Both the position numbers and the translations under genes were made by a program. Below the pieces are notes generated by a model. It had not been told where the DNA came from and did no database searches. It saw nothing but the letters and a program-made list of their open reading frames with translations. A stretch of 64,000 nucleotides of DNA. Source: Rosenbergiella epipactidis. GTDB taxonomy: Bacteria; Pseudomonadota; Gammaproteobacteria; Enterobacterales; Enterobacteriaceae. Below, piece by piece: positions 1 through 10,900 of the stretch. The stretch is taken from the NCBI RefSeq assembly GCF_018494055.1, contig NZ_JABBFQ010000001.1, forward strand, positions 1 through 64,000, given 5' to 3'. Each line of letters starts with the position of its first letter. Within the stretch, counting starts at the first letter, position 1.

Positions 1-77
1 TGAAATCGGTAGACACAAGGGATTTAAAATCCCTCGGCTGTAAGGCTGTGCGGGTTCAAGTCCCGCCCTGGGCACCA
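1..77 (+). tRNA. tRNA-Leu (UAA), 5' end cut by window edge
   Basis: Bases 1-77 are identical to the last 77 bases of the complete tRNA at 210-296, including the anticodon stem-loop with TAA, the long variable arm, the T arm and a genomically encoded CCA. The first ten bases of the acceptor arm and D stem lie outside the window. The short stretch after it resembles the 3' flank of the second copy (both contain a GCACT-GTGCAA-like segment), which suggests tandem duplication. Confidence 0.93.
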
Positions 78-209
78 TCGATATTAATTATAAGCACTGT
101 GTGCAATGTCGAATGACCGCTTAAGCGGCTGTCAGTATTAAGGTTTACCCTGATTGGGTAACTGAGCAGTAAATATCATTATCCTGTTAGACGATGATAA
201 ATAGAATTT

Positions 210-296
210 GCCCAGGTGGTGAAATCGGTAGACACAAGGGATTTAAAATCCCTCGGCTGTAAGGCTGTGCGGGTTCAAGTCCCGCCCTGGGCACCA
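210..296 (+). tRNA. tRNA-Leu (UAA)
   Basis: The 87-base class II tRNA starts GCCCAGG and ends CCTGGGC-ACCA, so the acceptor stem pairs fully. The anticodon loop TTTAAAA sits on an AGGGA/TCCCT stem and gives anticodon UAA. A long variable arm follows (CGGCTGTAAGGCTG), as expected for leucine tRNA, then a T arm with GGTTCAAGTCC. The sequence is close to enterobacterial leuZ. It is the second of two tandem copies and is followed by a rho-independent terminator. Confidence 0.97.
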
Positions 297-340
297 CCGA
301 TTCTAATGTATAAAAATGAGCACTCTGTGCAAATTTGCTT

Positions 341-366
341 AACCGCCGAAAGGCGGTTTTTCTTTT
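341..366 (+). terminator. Rho-independent terminator of the tRNA-Leu operon
   Basis: The stem AACCGCC / GGCGGTT with a GAAA loop is followed by a T-rich run (TTTTTCTTTT). It lies 45 bases after the second tRNA on the same strand. Confidence 0.85.
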
Positions 367-493
367 GTTGCGGAAAACTTCCCCTCCAGCGTCCTTCTGT
401 TCCTACCTAATTGCTTTGAGAGGCTTTGTACCTCGCAGACCTTTTAATCGAAGAAGATAAAAGACACTTCTTCCAATGGTTCGAGATACGCAA

Positions 494-799
494 TCAATGA
501 CTACTCATCCCTACCATAAACTGTGAGCAATTTGAGTTATTTGATGCCGCTTGAATCTGTTGTTCATCCAATTGGAATGCATCGCCTGCAGCGGTATCCA
601 ATAAAAGTTTCTGTGACGCTTGGCCAAGAGTTCGAACCTGATCCTGCGGAAGTAACTTATTTTCAACCGCAGTATTAATCACACTACAGGTCGCGTTAAT
701 CACGTTATATTTACCGACCGTCGCAGAGTTGATCAACCAGCCGACAATCCCACCTACAACCATCCACACGCACGTCGAGATAAATTTTCTTAAAGACAT
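494..799 (-). CDS. Small inner-membrane protein, unknown function
   Basis: This 101-residue protein begins MSLRKFISTCVWMVVGGIVG and has one hydrophobic segment at residues 5-25, followed by a hydrophilic C-terminal part with two cysteines. An upstream in-frame ATG exists at 823. The start at 799 is preferred because AAGGGA lies six bases before it. The single N-terminal segment could be a membrane anchor or an uncleaved signal. No family is recognised. It is monocistronic, downstream of the ybdG-like gene on the same strand but separated by about 200 bases, so co-transcription is doubtful. Confidence 0.6.
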   Translation of the reverse strand: MSLRKFISTCVWMVVGGIVGWLINSATVGKYNVINATCSVINTAVENKLLPQDQVRTLGQASQKLLLDTAAGDAFQLDEQQIQAASNNSNCSQFMVGMSSH

Positions 800-1027
800 C
801 GAGAGTCCCTTACTGAAAAACAATTAATCGAATAGAGAATACATGAAACTGTGAATAAGTTTACTACCTAGCAAGATGATTAGTATTGAAATTTCCTATC
901 CATTTTTACTGAGGACAAGAGGATAGAGAAGAGAGGGGGACATTATCACGCAGAAGCTTGGCGGGCCGTTGCTGGCGACCTTAATGGAAAAGGCTAAGGG
1001 GGCTGCCCTTAACCTTTGAGGGAAAGG

Positions 1028-2257
1028 TTATTCGTCACTCGCCAGCTTAGGAAGCTCCATGGGTAAATGCCCAGTTATATCTCGACCAGAAGGGCGCTGG
1101 AAAATACCGAGTTGGAAAAATCCCGCTGTTGCGTACATAAATTCAAATATCTGGGATTGCGTCTCTTCATATTCATTCCAAAACACATTCGAAGTAAAAC
1201 AGTAAATCTCAATCGGTAGCCCCTCAGCGGTAGGGCTGAGTTGGCGGACCACCACGTACATATCGTTACAGATATCTTCTCGCTGCCGTAAATAACTCAA
1301 TATATAGCCACGATAAAGCCCTAAGTTAGTTATACCTTGATTAGAGGAAAGGGCGAGGTTTTGCCGTATATAGTCTGCAATTTTATCGCCGATCATTGAA
1401 CCCTGTTGGTCAAGACGCTCAGCCAAGGCAGGGGTTGCAAACGCAATACTCGATTGATCAATAAAGAAGCTGCGCTTAATGCGTCGACCACCGGAAGCGA
1501 ACATCGGTTGCCAGTTGGTGTAAGTCTCGGTAATAAAGTTTTTAGTCGGCACTTGAGATAGCGTGTTATCCCAATTACGAATGGTGATGGTGTGCAAGGC
1601 GATATCGGTCACCTCACCACTGATATTGGCGACTGGCATCTCTATCCAGTCACCCAGTTGGATAACATGAGAAGAGGAGACCTGAATGTTGGCAACAAGC
1701 GAGATAAGGGTGTGTTGAAACACCAGCATCAATACTGCAGCAATGGCACCTAAACTCGAAATAATAATGCCCGGAGATTTATTCGATAAGGTTGCAATCA
1801 CTAGAATGGTGGCAATCGACGAGACGACTATCTTACCGATCTGTACGTACCCTTTGATCGATCCGGCCTTAGAACCATGCTTACGGGCATAAACATCTTT
1901 AGTGGTATCCAACAACTCGTTGATCAGCATCGTGATATTGACGATAAACAGCACACCACAAATGGTTCTTATCGCCTCGACCAAGCCTTCTGACAACCCA
2001 GGAATGAGTTGCGAAAGGAAATAGACGGTCACCACCGGGATGATATTCGCCAGCCTGCGGGTGATGCGTAAGTCTTTTTTCTGAGTATCTCGCTGACTGT
2101 TAGTATGCAGAATAAATTTTCTCACGATGCTAAGTAAGAAGAATTTACAGATAACAGAGGAAACAAACCCCGCGAGTAGCATCAACGTTACGGCGAGTAG
2201 GGAGTAGGTCACAGGGTTGTTAAGTATCCAGTGCCACAGGGTCAAAAGGTCTTGCAT
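1028..2257 (-). CDS. ybdG: YbdG/MscM-type mechanosensitive channel
   Basis: This 409-residue MscS-superfamily protein resembles E. coli YbdG (about 415 aa), an inner-membrane channel that opens under osmotic downshock and contributes a miniconductance. Several hydrophobic helices cover residues 15-190. The pore-lining and upper beta-domain region reads GAIAAVLMLVF followed by LGDWIEMP, both hallmarks of MscS-type channels. Next come RNWDNT and ASGGRRIKRSF, shared with YbdG, and a cytoplasmic C-terminal domain (VVVRQLSPTAEGLPIEIYCF). The length fits the family. The ATG at 2257 has only a weak Shine-Dalgarno. No partner gene is adjacent. Confidence 0.87.
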   Translation of the reverse strand: MQDLLTLWHWILNNPVTYSLLAVTLMLLAGFVSSVICKFFLLSIVRKFILHTNSQRDTQKKDLRITRRLANIIPVVTVYFLSQLIPGLSEGLVEAIRTICGVLFIVNITMLINELLDTTKDVYARKHGSKAGSIKGYVQIGKIVVSSIATILVIATLSNKSPGIIISSLGAIAAVLMLVFQHTLISLVANIQVSSSHVIQLGDWIEMPVANISGEVTDIALHTITIRNWDNTLSQVPTKNFITETYTNWQPMFASGGRRIKRSFFIDQSSIAFATPALAERLDQQGSMIGDKIADYIRQNLALSSNQGITNLGLYRGYILSYLRQREDICNDMYVVVRQLSPTAEGLPIEIYCFTSNVFWNEYEETQSQIFEFMYATAGFFQLGIFQRPSGRDITGHLPMELPKLASDE

Positions 2258-2815
2258 GAGAACACTCAGTAGTAGTCGACGTTAAGGGGGGCGATCATTA
2301 AATTTTTTTTGGTTTTTTTCTAGCCTAAAAATGGGTTTGACCACCATTAAAGTGAAAAAAAGCAGGTTTACCAAAAATATTACTCAGTGAAGCTTTCGTT
2401 AACGTATCCCTATGCATAACTATTAAGGTTAAAACGCTTACTATGCAAAGAATTCGCTAACTTTTCGTCGCAGAAAGGGTAAACACTTAGTAAACAGGCT
2501 CTACCTTTCGGAGTAGTGGGGTGGGAGAAATTACCTTTATGAAACTAACATTGATATTTATCAATATTGATAGTCTATTTATAAATAAGTAAATAGAGTG
2601 TTTTATTGATATTTATAATATTAATTATCGATAATCTGTATTCTTGATTTTTCCTTTGATTATTCGTGCGTATGGATTTGTTTGCAATACTTTATTTTTG
2701 TAAAAAAAACGATTATTTACCCTCAATATTGCTGTCCTAATCCTTCTGTTTATTAATAATTAGGTTTTTTGTTATTAGGAAAATCCTTACTAAACAGTCA
2801 TTAATATAATTGCTT

Positions 2816-2829
2816 TTGATGTAGATCAA
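2816..2829. promoter_or_regulatory. FNR-box-like palindrome
   Basis: TTGAT-GTAG-ATCAA matches the FNR consensus TTGAT-N4-ATCAA exactly. It lies in the AT-rich gap, 121 bases upstream of the in-frame HlyD remnant and about 450 bases upstream of cdiB. The target promoter is unclear, and it may belong to the lost secretion gene. In such AT-rich DNA a chance match is possible. Confidence 0.4.
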
Positions 2830-2940
2830 ATAAACATATTAATTTTTTTATCTTTACACAGCAATCGCTAAAAATTAGTGGCTATAGCTGAATAATTTGT
2901 CTTCTGATGAGATTATTACTATATACGCACCAACAGTAAT

Positions 2941-3084
2941 CATTTGGAGAACCGCGATCATAAGGAGTTCCCCATCTTTCCCGGCATGATTGCAACGGTT
3001 GATATCAAAACCGGCCATAAAACGGTATTGCAATATCTGATTAAGCCGTTAAATAAGGCGAAAGAAGCGTTACGCGAACGTTAA
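2941..3084 (+). pseudogene. C-terminal remnant of a HlyD-family type I secretion adaptor
   Basis: An open frame without a start codon encodes about 47 residues. It contains FPIFPGMIATVDIKTGHKTV, then LQYLIKPLNKAKEALRER and a TAA at 3082-3084. The PGM-ATVDI-TG-KTVL-YL-KP signature is the conserved extreme C-terminus of HlyD/LapC/PrtE-type membrane fusion proteins of type I secretion systems. Nothing corresponding to the remaining 350 or so residues is visible upstream. The rest of 2258-3274 is AT-rich, and I see no gene in it. The remnant implies that an RTX-type or adhesin export operon once stood here. Confidence 0.75.
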
Positions 3085-3093
3085 TCGTTGATA

Positions 3094-3120
3094 GACCAGG
3101 CGGGTTAGCCCCGTCTGGTC
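3094..3120 (+). terminator. Stem-loop after the HlyD remnant
   Basis: GACCAGGCGGG and CCCGTCTGGTC form an 11-bp stem with one G-U pair, ten bases after the remnant's stop codon. No long T run follows, so termination strength is uncertain. It is probably the original terminator of the lost secretion operon. Confidence 0.5.
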
Positions 3121-3274
3121 AGATTCTCTCTAACTTCGCTGATTTTCATTTGCCGTTTTCTGATCAAAAAAACATCAATTTCGGATAATTAACGTTGCTC
3201 ATGGACGCTGTTTGTTATATTTTGACGTAAAATTTCATCTTTCTTTACGAATTCTTAATATTTCAGAGTCAAGT

Positions 3275-4984
3275 ATGCCATCAAGGACGAAGACCCCTTT
3301 TTATGCTAGCAAAGTGATAACGGTCGGTTTGACAGCTTTCACTGCATTAGCCCACGCCGCCCCCTTTATCGACCAGCAACAACAGCACATCCAGACGCAG
3401 CAATCAGCTAAAGACGCCCAATTGACTCCTGCGACGCCCGATATCTCACTCGATAAATCGTTACCGAAAAATATCGAAGGTCCTTTTGTTCAGGAAAGCC
3501 CGTGCTTCCCAATAAAAAAAGTGCATTTAACTGGAACCGATCCCTTACCTTGGTGGTTCCAGGCGCAGGCGATCGCCGATCAGGGGGTGGGGCACTGTCT
3601 TGGTGTGCAAGGGATCAATCAGTTAATGGGGCGTATACAAAACCGGTTGATTACCCACGGATGGGTAACCTCTCGCGTGCTGGTTCCCGCTCAAGACCTC
3701 AGTCAGGGAGAATTAACTCTGTCGGTCGTCGCAGGAAAGTTGGGGCAAGTGCGTTATGCGGCAGGCTCTGATCAGCGTGCAATATTAGGAACTTCAGTCC
3801 CTGGCTCCTCTGGAAAATTATTGGATCTGCGTGATATCGAACAAGGACTTGAAAATCAACAACGCCTGCCCACCGTTGAGGATACGATGGAAATTGTCCC
3901 GGGTGAAAAAGAGGGTGAGAGTGACGTCGTCATTACTCGTCGACAGGCGAAAATATGGCGGGTTAATCTTTGGGCCGACGACTCGGGAACCAAAAGTACA
4001 GGGCGTACGCAAGTCGGTGGGATGTTAGCTTTAGATAATCCTTTTTCACTCAGTGATTTACTCTATGTTTCCGCCAGCCATGACATTGGATTTAAAGGAC
4101 ATAAACAGAGTAAAAATATCAACGGCCATTACTCTGTTCCTCTCGGCTACTGGTTGCTTGAAGTAACAGGTGGCGAATATGACTATGTTCAGAATGTGGC
4201 GGGATATAACGGTGATATCCGCTACTCTGGAAAAAGTAAAAATCTTAATGTTGGGGTGAGTCGCGTCATTCAGCGCAACGCCAGCGGTAAAACCACACTC
4301 CGCAGTAGCTTACTGATCCGTGAACTACAAAACTATATCGATCGAAGCGAAATTGAGGTGCAACGCCGACGAACCAGTGCGTGGCAGTTAGGTCTTGACC
4401 ATCGGCATTATTTCGGCCCCGTTACGCTTAATGGCAGTGTGAATTACCAACATGGTACCCGTTGGTTCGGAGCGTTACCCGCCTACGAAGAGCAATACGA
4501 AGCGGGTTATCGCGCGACGGCGAAAAGTAAAATATTGACTTGGAACCTTGGACTGGACTGGCCTTTTCAGCTGGCTGACCAGAACTTCCGTTATCAACTC
4601 ACCTATCTTCGCCAACAGAGTTCGACGCCATTGACCTCTCCCGATCAGTTAGCGATTGGTAACCGTTGGACAGTTCGAGGCTTTAACGGTGAACGAACGC
4701 TCAGCGCCAGCCACGGCTGGTATGTACAAAATACGGTTGCTTGGCAGACGCCGCTGCCGAGTCAAGAACTCTATCTTGGCGCGGACTATGGCGAAGTCGG
4801 GGGGCGTAGTGACGGCTCTACGCTGATTGGCCGACATTTAGCGGGCAGTGTAGTCGGGGTAAGAGGAGCCTTGTCGAGCATGGGATTGGGATATGACCTC
4901 TTTGCAGGGACGCCATTAGCTAAACCCAAGGGGTTTAAGACTGACAAGGTGACCTTTGGATTTAGCGTCAATTGGCAGTATTAA
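3275..4984 (+). CDS. cdiB: CdiB, two-partner secretion outer-membrane transporter
   Basis: CdiB is the 16-stranded Omp85-superfamily barrel that exports CdiA across the outer membrane. The 569-residue product has a signal peptide (MPSRTKTPF...ALAHA) at residues 1-28. A POTRA region follows near residues 75-175 (SPCFPIKKVHLTG to GWVTSRVLVPAQDLSQGELTL), then the barrel. The L6-loop signature VRGF is present in NRWTVRGFNGERTLS, and the protein ends in an aromatic residue (NWQY). An upstream ATG at 3212 would add 21 residues before the signal peptide. Position 3275 is chosen because it puts the signal peptide at the N-terminus, although no strong ribosome-binding site precedes either start. cdiA begins 14 bases downstream, so they form an operon. 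Confidence 0.95.
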   Translation: MPSRTKTPFYASKVITVGLTAFTALAHAAPFIDQQQQHIQTQQSAKDAQLTPATPDISLDKSLPKNIEGPFVQESPCFPIKKVHLTGTDPLPWWFQAQAIADQGVGHCLGVQGINQLMGRIQNRLITHGWVTSRVLVPAQDLSQGELTLSVVAGKLGQVRYAAGSDQRAILGTSVPGSSGKLLDLRDIEQGLENQQRLPTVEDTMEIVPGEKEGESDVVITRRQAKIWRVNLWADDSGTKSTGRTQVGGMLALDNPFSLSDLLYVSASHDIGFKGHKQSKNINGHYSVPLGYWLLEVTGGEYDYVQNVAGYNGDIRYSGKSKNLNVGVSRVIQRNASGKTTLRSSLLIRELQNYIDRSEIEVQRRRTSAWQLGLDHRHYFGPVTLNGSVNYQHGTRWFGALPAYEEQYEAGYRATAKSKILTWNLGLDWPFQLADQNFRYQLTYLRQQSSTPLTSPDQLAIGNRWTVRGFNGERTLSASHGWYVQNTVAWQTPLPSQELYLGADYGEVGGRSDGSTLIGRHLAGSVVGVRGALSSMGLGYDLFAGTPLAKPKGFKTDKVTFGFSVNWQY

Positions 4985-4998
4985 TACAGGGATGAAAA

Positions 4999-7900
4999 AT
5001 GAATAAGCACTGTTACCGGATTATTTTTAACCGTTGTTTACAACGACTGGTGGTCGTGTCGGAGTTGGCACGACGTGCAGGGGGCCCGTCGACGTGCAGT
5101 CAACCTGTACAACCTTCGATGCTCGCGACACTCCGACCCCTTACCTTTGCGCTGATCATCGCGGGGAGCGCCATCAGCCCTTTAGCCAACGCCGCCGGCA
5201 TTGTTGCTGATCCGAATGCACCCCGGGGGCAGCAACCCACGGTACAACGAACCGGTAACGGCTTACCTCAAGTCGATATCCGCGCCCCAAACAGCCAAGG
5301 GCTGTCTCATAACACTTATCGTCAATTTGACGTTGATGAACGTGGCGCGATTTTAAACAATAGTCAACATGCGACACCGACTCAGTTAGCGGGTCAAATT
5401 GCCGGTAACCCTTGGCTGGCGAAAGGCTCTGCCAAAGTGATCCTTAATGAAGTTAACAGTGCGAACCCCAGTCAGTTGCGTGGGTTTATCGAGGTGGCGG
5501 GACGTAAAGCCGATGTGATCATTGCTAACCCGGCGGGGATCAGTTGCAGTGGTTGCGGTGTGATCAACGCAGGGCGTAATACGTTAGCGGCTGGGCGGGT
5601 TCGATTAGAAAATGGTCAAATCGCGGGTTATGACGTTGATCGTGGGCGCATTACCATCAGTGGTGCAGGGATGAACGGCACAGGTCAAGATTATACTCGG
5701 CTGATTGCGCGTGCGGTCGAGGTCAATGGTCGCGTGCAAGCGGGTGATCTTAAAGTCACTACCGGGCATAACCAAACCGATGCCGACGGCAACGTTGTAA
5801 AGGTTAAAAACGATGATCCCGCTGGACGCCCCACCTTTGCCATCGATACCGCCGCCTTAGCGGGAATGTATGCCAACCGTATTACGTTGGTGGGGACTGA
5901 GCAAGGGGTCGGGGTGCGTAACCGTGGCGAGATCGGCGCGGCACAAGGCCACTTCACGTTAGATGCCAGCGGTAAATTAACCAATACAGGGGTTGTGCAA
6001 GCTCAGCAAAACGTTGCTCTACACACGGCAGGGATGGATAACACGGGACAAATCGCTGCCGCAGGCAATATTACCGCGGCCAGCCAGGAAGACATTAACA
6101 ATGCTGGGCAAATTCGCGCACAAGGTGATCTGCAACTCTCAGCAAGCGGGCAATTAGTCAGTCAGTCCAGTTCGACCTTAGTGGCCGGGCATAATGCGAC
6201 ACTGCAAGCCAACACCATCACTAACCAGCATGGCAGCGCCTTAGGGGCGGGTATTGATGCACAAGGTCAAGCGACGGCCACGGGCCAGCTTAGCCTTGCC
6301 GCGACCCAACAATTGCAGAGCCACGGCACCCACCTCAGCCATGATCATATTAGCCTAACGGGTAAAGAGGTTGATCTAAGCGATAGTCAGACCCAAGCGA
6401 ATCAGGTGAAGGTGACGGCTCAGGAAGGCGATTTACACCTTGACCGCGCGCAGCTTGCTGCGCAGCAGGTGACCCTGAGCACCCCAGGAAAGCTAACCAA
6501 TCGTCAGGGTAAACTGATTGCCCAGACAGTCGATTTGACCGCCACCAAAGGACTGGATAACCACGGGGGCGCCATTGTTTCACAAGGCCAGCAGGCGTTG
6601 AGGCTCGATAGCGAACAGATCGACAACACGCAAGGTACTCTTGCCAGCGCCAGCGACCTTAGCCTAACCAGTCAAGATCTCAATAACCGAGGGGGCTTGG
6701 TACAAGCCGCGGACGGGCTGTCGATTACGACTCAGGGCGGGACCCTCACTAACGCCGACACCCAAGCCGATAGCTTGGGCTTGAGAGCGGGTGGAACGCT
6801 TGCGATACAGGCGCAAACCCTCGATAACCGTAGCGGCTTGATGGCGGGCAAAACGATTACCGCCACAGGTGAGCAGTGGGATAATCGTCTAGGCGAGGTG
6901 ATTAGCGATCACGCGTTAACCCTTAACGCCTCGCAACTCGCTAATCAGCAGGGCTTACTCAGTGCACAAAACGGGTCGCTTAAGGTACACACAACCGGGG
7001 AACTGAACAATCAACACGGCACGTTGCAGAGTCAAGCTGCGCTGACGCTGACGGCAGATTCACTGAATAATGATCAAGGAAAGATTGTGGCCGCGCAATC
7101 TGGCGTCACGGTTCACACTCAGGGAGCGCTGATCAACCATGCTGGGAGTATTTCGGCCCGTGATCAGGTTAGCCTAGACAGTGCCGCGCTGACTAACCAG
7201 CAGGGAAAAATCACCGCCGTTGAGGGACCGCTGACCCTCAGCACCGCCGGTGTAGTCGATAACCGTCAGGGGGTGCTGCAAACGGGCGGCGCGTTCGCCG
7301 TTACGGCAGGGCAACTGAATAACCAAGCGGGGACGTTACACTCGACGCAAGGCCAAGGGGCGTTACATCTTAGCGAGAGCTTGGATAACCAACAAGGTCT
7401 GATCAGTGCCGCCAAAGACTTACAAATTGAGAGTGGTCAGCTGAATAACCAACAGGGGGTGCTGATCGCTAAAACTGTCGACCTGCAGACAGCAGCCTTA
7501 ACCAATCAGGCGGGGCTGATCCAAGGCAGTGACCGCCTCGCCATTACTACGCAGGGTCAAACGCTTAACAATCGCGAGACGGATAGCGCGAGTCTTGGCC
7601 TACGCTCCGCGGGGGAGCTTATCCTCAACAGTGGTGAGCTAGACAATGCGAAAGGCGTGATTGCGGGGCGTGACCTTGCAATTACGGCACAAGGTCTTGA
7701 TAACCAGCTAGGCAGCCTGCTTGCCAGCGAGACAAACCAGTTAACGCTACAAAGCTTACAGAATGGTCAAGGGTCAATACAGTCGGGGGGAAATACCTCG
7801 GTGGATCTGGGGCAAGGTGAATTTGCCAATCAGCAAGGCCAACTGCTTGCTGGCGGTAGCCTTACCCTGCAAGCGGGGGTGCTCAATAATCAGTCCGGGC

Positions 7901-10900
7901 AACTACAAGGTGGACAAGGTCTGTCACTGAGTGGCACACAACTCAACAACCAAGGCGGTAAAGTGCTATCGGGTGCCGATCTGTCAACCTTGGTTGCCCA
8001 AGCGATTAACGATCAGGGAACGCTCTATGCGGCGGGTAATGCACAGATCACCGCCAGCGAGTCAATCCGGAATCAGCACGGGCTAATGAAGGCGGGAGAA
8101 CAGCTCAGGCTGTCCACTCAGCAGCTGGATAATCAGCTCACACGTGATGAAGGGCAGGGGATTGAAGCCCAAACTCTCGCTATCACCGCGGCGAATCTGG
8201 ATAACCGTCAAGGCAGCTTACGCGCAGGCGAGTCACTGCATGCACAGGTGAGCGATACCTTAGCTAACCAACAGGGACTGCTTTCCTCGCAGGGGCAATT
8301 AACGATCGGCATACCAGGCAGTGGCGTGAGTTTGAATAATGACCAAGGCGATATTGTCGCCAATGGTGATGCCGCGCTAACGCTTGGCCAGTTCACTCAG
8401 GTTGGTCGGGTGACCTCGGGCAATAACCTGAGTATAGAGGTCGGCAGCGATTTTCAACAAGACGGCCAATTGGCGGCTGGAAACGATCTGCAGCTGAATG
8501 CCGCGGGCCACCAACTGAACAATAGCGGTAGCTTGACGGCAGGCCAGCATCTGACCTTGACCAGTGATCGGCTCACTAACCAGCAGACGGGTGAGATCAA
8601 CTCAGGCATCACCACAATCACTAGTCATTACCTAGAAAATCAAGGCTTAATCGACGGTGGGCAAGTGTTGCTGCACGCCGATGAACTTCACAATCGTGGT
8701 ACGGGAAGAATTTACGGTGATCAATTGGTCATTGATGCCCCGCTATTGACCAATGAGAGTCTTGAGAATAAAGCGGCAACCATCGCCGGACGAGAAAGTC
8801 TGCTTATCGCGACCGATCACCTCACTAACCAAGATAATAGCCTGATCTACAGCAACGGCGATCTACAGATAGGCGGTGCCTTGGCTGCCGATGGCACGCT
8901 TACTGGTCAGGCAACACAGGTTGATAATCTCAGTGCGACCATTGAGGCAATGGGCCGTCTGGGGATCTCTGCGCAGCACATTGAGAACCGTGACACGCAC
9001 TTAACGGTCAGCGATGACCTGCAAACGGTGTCGAGCCTTAATGATCTGGTCGAGATTGAGTTTTGTACCGGACGTAAATGGACAGATGCCTGCGGTCGTA
9101 CCGATGGCGTGCATTATCGGTTCGATGCCACCATCGATAAATCCAAATCTCGCGACTATAACGTGGTGTTTAACTTTGATGCGCAAGGGCGTAGTTATGC
9201 GCTGGATGCGCAAGGTAACCGCGTCAAATTTACCATCGATGGCAAAGAGGATTATCTCTATGTCTATCAGGATGCTGCGAACGGCATTATCTACTTCCAC
9301 CAACCGGGTGTGACAGATGCCGGACGGCGATTTAATGTTTTCAATTTCGACCAGGTCACCAAAGCCCAAACGGTCAGCAATCAACAGAGCGCCATACTAC
9401 GCAGTGGTGGCGATCTCGTCTTAGACAGTGACTTGCATAACAAAGATAGCCAAGTGGTGGCGGGCCAAGCGTTAGTCATTAATGGCGCGGTGAATAACGA
9501 GGAAACCGAGGTCAAGCAGACCCTCGAACAACAAGGTGAACGACTGGCGGGCGGGCGACGCAAACAGCATAAGCAGACGCGCTATGAAGGCCCGGAAGTC
9601 TATCAACCGCCGGTCAGTGAGTTAACGCTACCGCTGCATCTGACCGCCCAGCTTCAAGGCCAAGGTGTCGGTGAGGGGCAAACTATCGCCACACAGGTTG
9701 CGCCTCCCACAGCGACCGCCGGGGCATCTGATTTGTTGGCCAATGTCGCCTTAGCAAAACAAGACCATCAAGCTTTAGTGACCGACGTGCCCCTCCCCGC
9801 ACCCGTCGATGCCTCGACACAACTGGGGGAGACGGCCTCTGCAGGCAATTGGGTTATTCGCACCACGCATGCGCCGGTTAACATACCTACTACCAGCCTC
9901 TATCAGCTTCATCCCGGCACCGACAGTCAATATCTGGTCGAAACCGACCCGCAATTTACGCGGGGTAAATCCACGGTAAGTAGCAGTGATATCTATCAAG
10001 ACCAGCTTATCAAGCGATTAGGCGATGGCTATTATGAACAATCCTTGGTGCGCGATCAGATCGTACAAGCGACCGGACAACGGTTCTTAACCGGTTATAG
10101 CAATGATGAAGCGCAATATCGTGCGCTGCTCACCAGTGGCAAAGCCTTTAGTGAGCAATTTGGCATCGCTCCGGGGACAGCATTGAGTGCAGAACAGATG
10201 GCTCAGATGACCAGCGATATGGTGCTAATGGTTAATGAGCGCATCACGTTATCCGACGGCACCACCCAACTGGTGGCGGTACCCAAGCTCTATGCTCGAG
10301 TTGATAAAAATCAGTTGAGTGGTAACGGCGCATTGTTAGCAGGTAACGCCGTTCAGATCACGACCGCGCAGGATCTGCTCAATAGTGGCACTATCGCTGG
10401 CCGCGGGCTGACCGCGATTTCAGCAAGCAATCTCCTTAATCTGGGTGATATCAGTGGCAATACCACTCAGTTATTGGCGAGTCACGATATTGTCAACCGG
10501 GGCGGCCAATTACTGGGCGGTGATCAACTCACCTTACAGGCAGGGCATGACATCCTCAGTCAAACCGAAAGCTTTCAACGGGGGAGTGAAGCATGGACTG
10601 GACGCCAAGCGGGGATAGCGGTAACGGGCCAACAGGGCCAATTAACGCTGCAAGCCGGGCATGATATCCAGCTGACCGCTAGCGTCTTAAGTAATCAGGG
10701 CAACGAGAGCACGACGCGGGTGATCGCCGGTCATGACCTGAATCTTGATACGGTAAAACAAGGTCACGCAACGGACTATACTCGCGGTAAAAAAGATTAT
10801 GACCGTAGTCTAGAGACCCATGACCAAGGCTCCGTCATTAATGCTGGTGGCAGCTTAACGATGCAAGCCGGGAACGATATGACCTTACGCGCTGCAGAAG

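Noticed and set aside
1-296. tRNA-Leu pair as attL/attR of the CDI island
   Set aside because: The copies are complete tandem tRNAs 130 bases apart and lie 3 kb before cdiB. No matching tRNA fragment was found near 38.5 kb.
216-410. 64-codon open frame across the second tRNA-Leu
   Set aside because: It reads through the tRNA and its terminator, so it is a shadow frame.
9001-9384. 127-codon reverse frame opposite the CdiA middle region
   Set aside because: It covers the non-repetitive part of CdiA, which is itself clearly coding; no independent support was seen.
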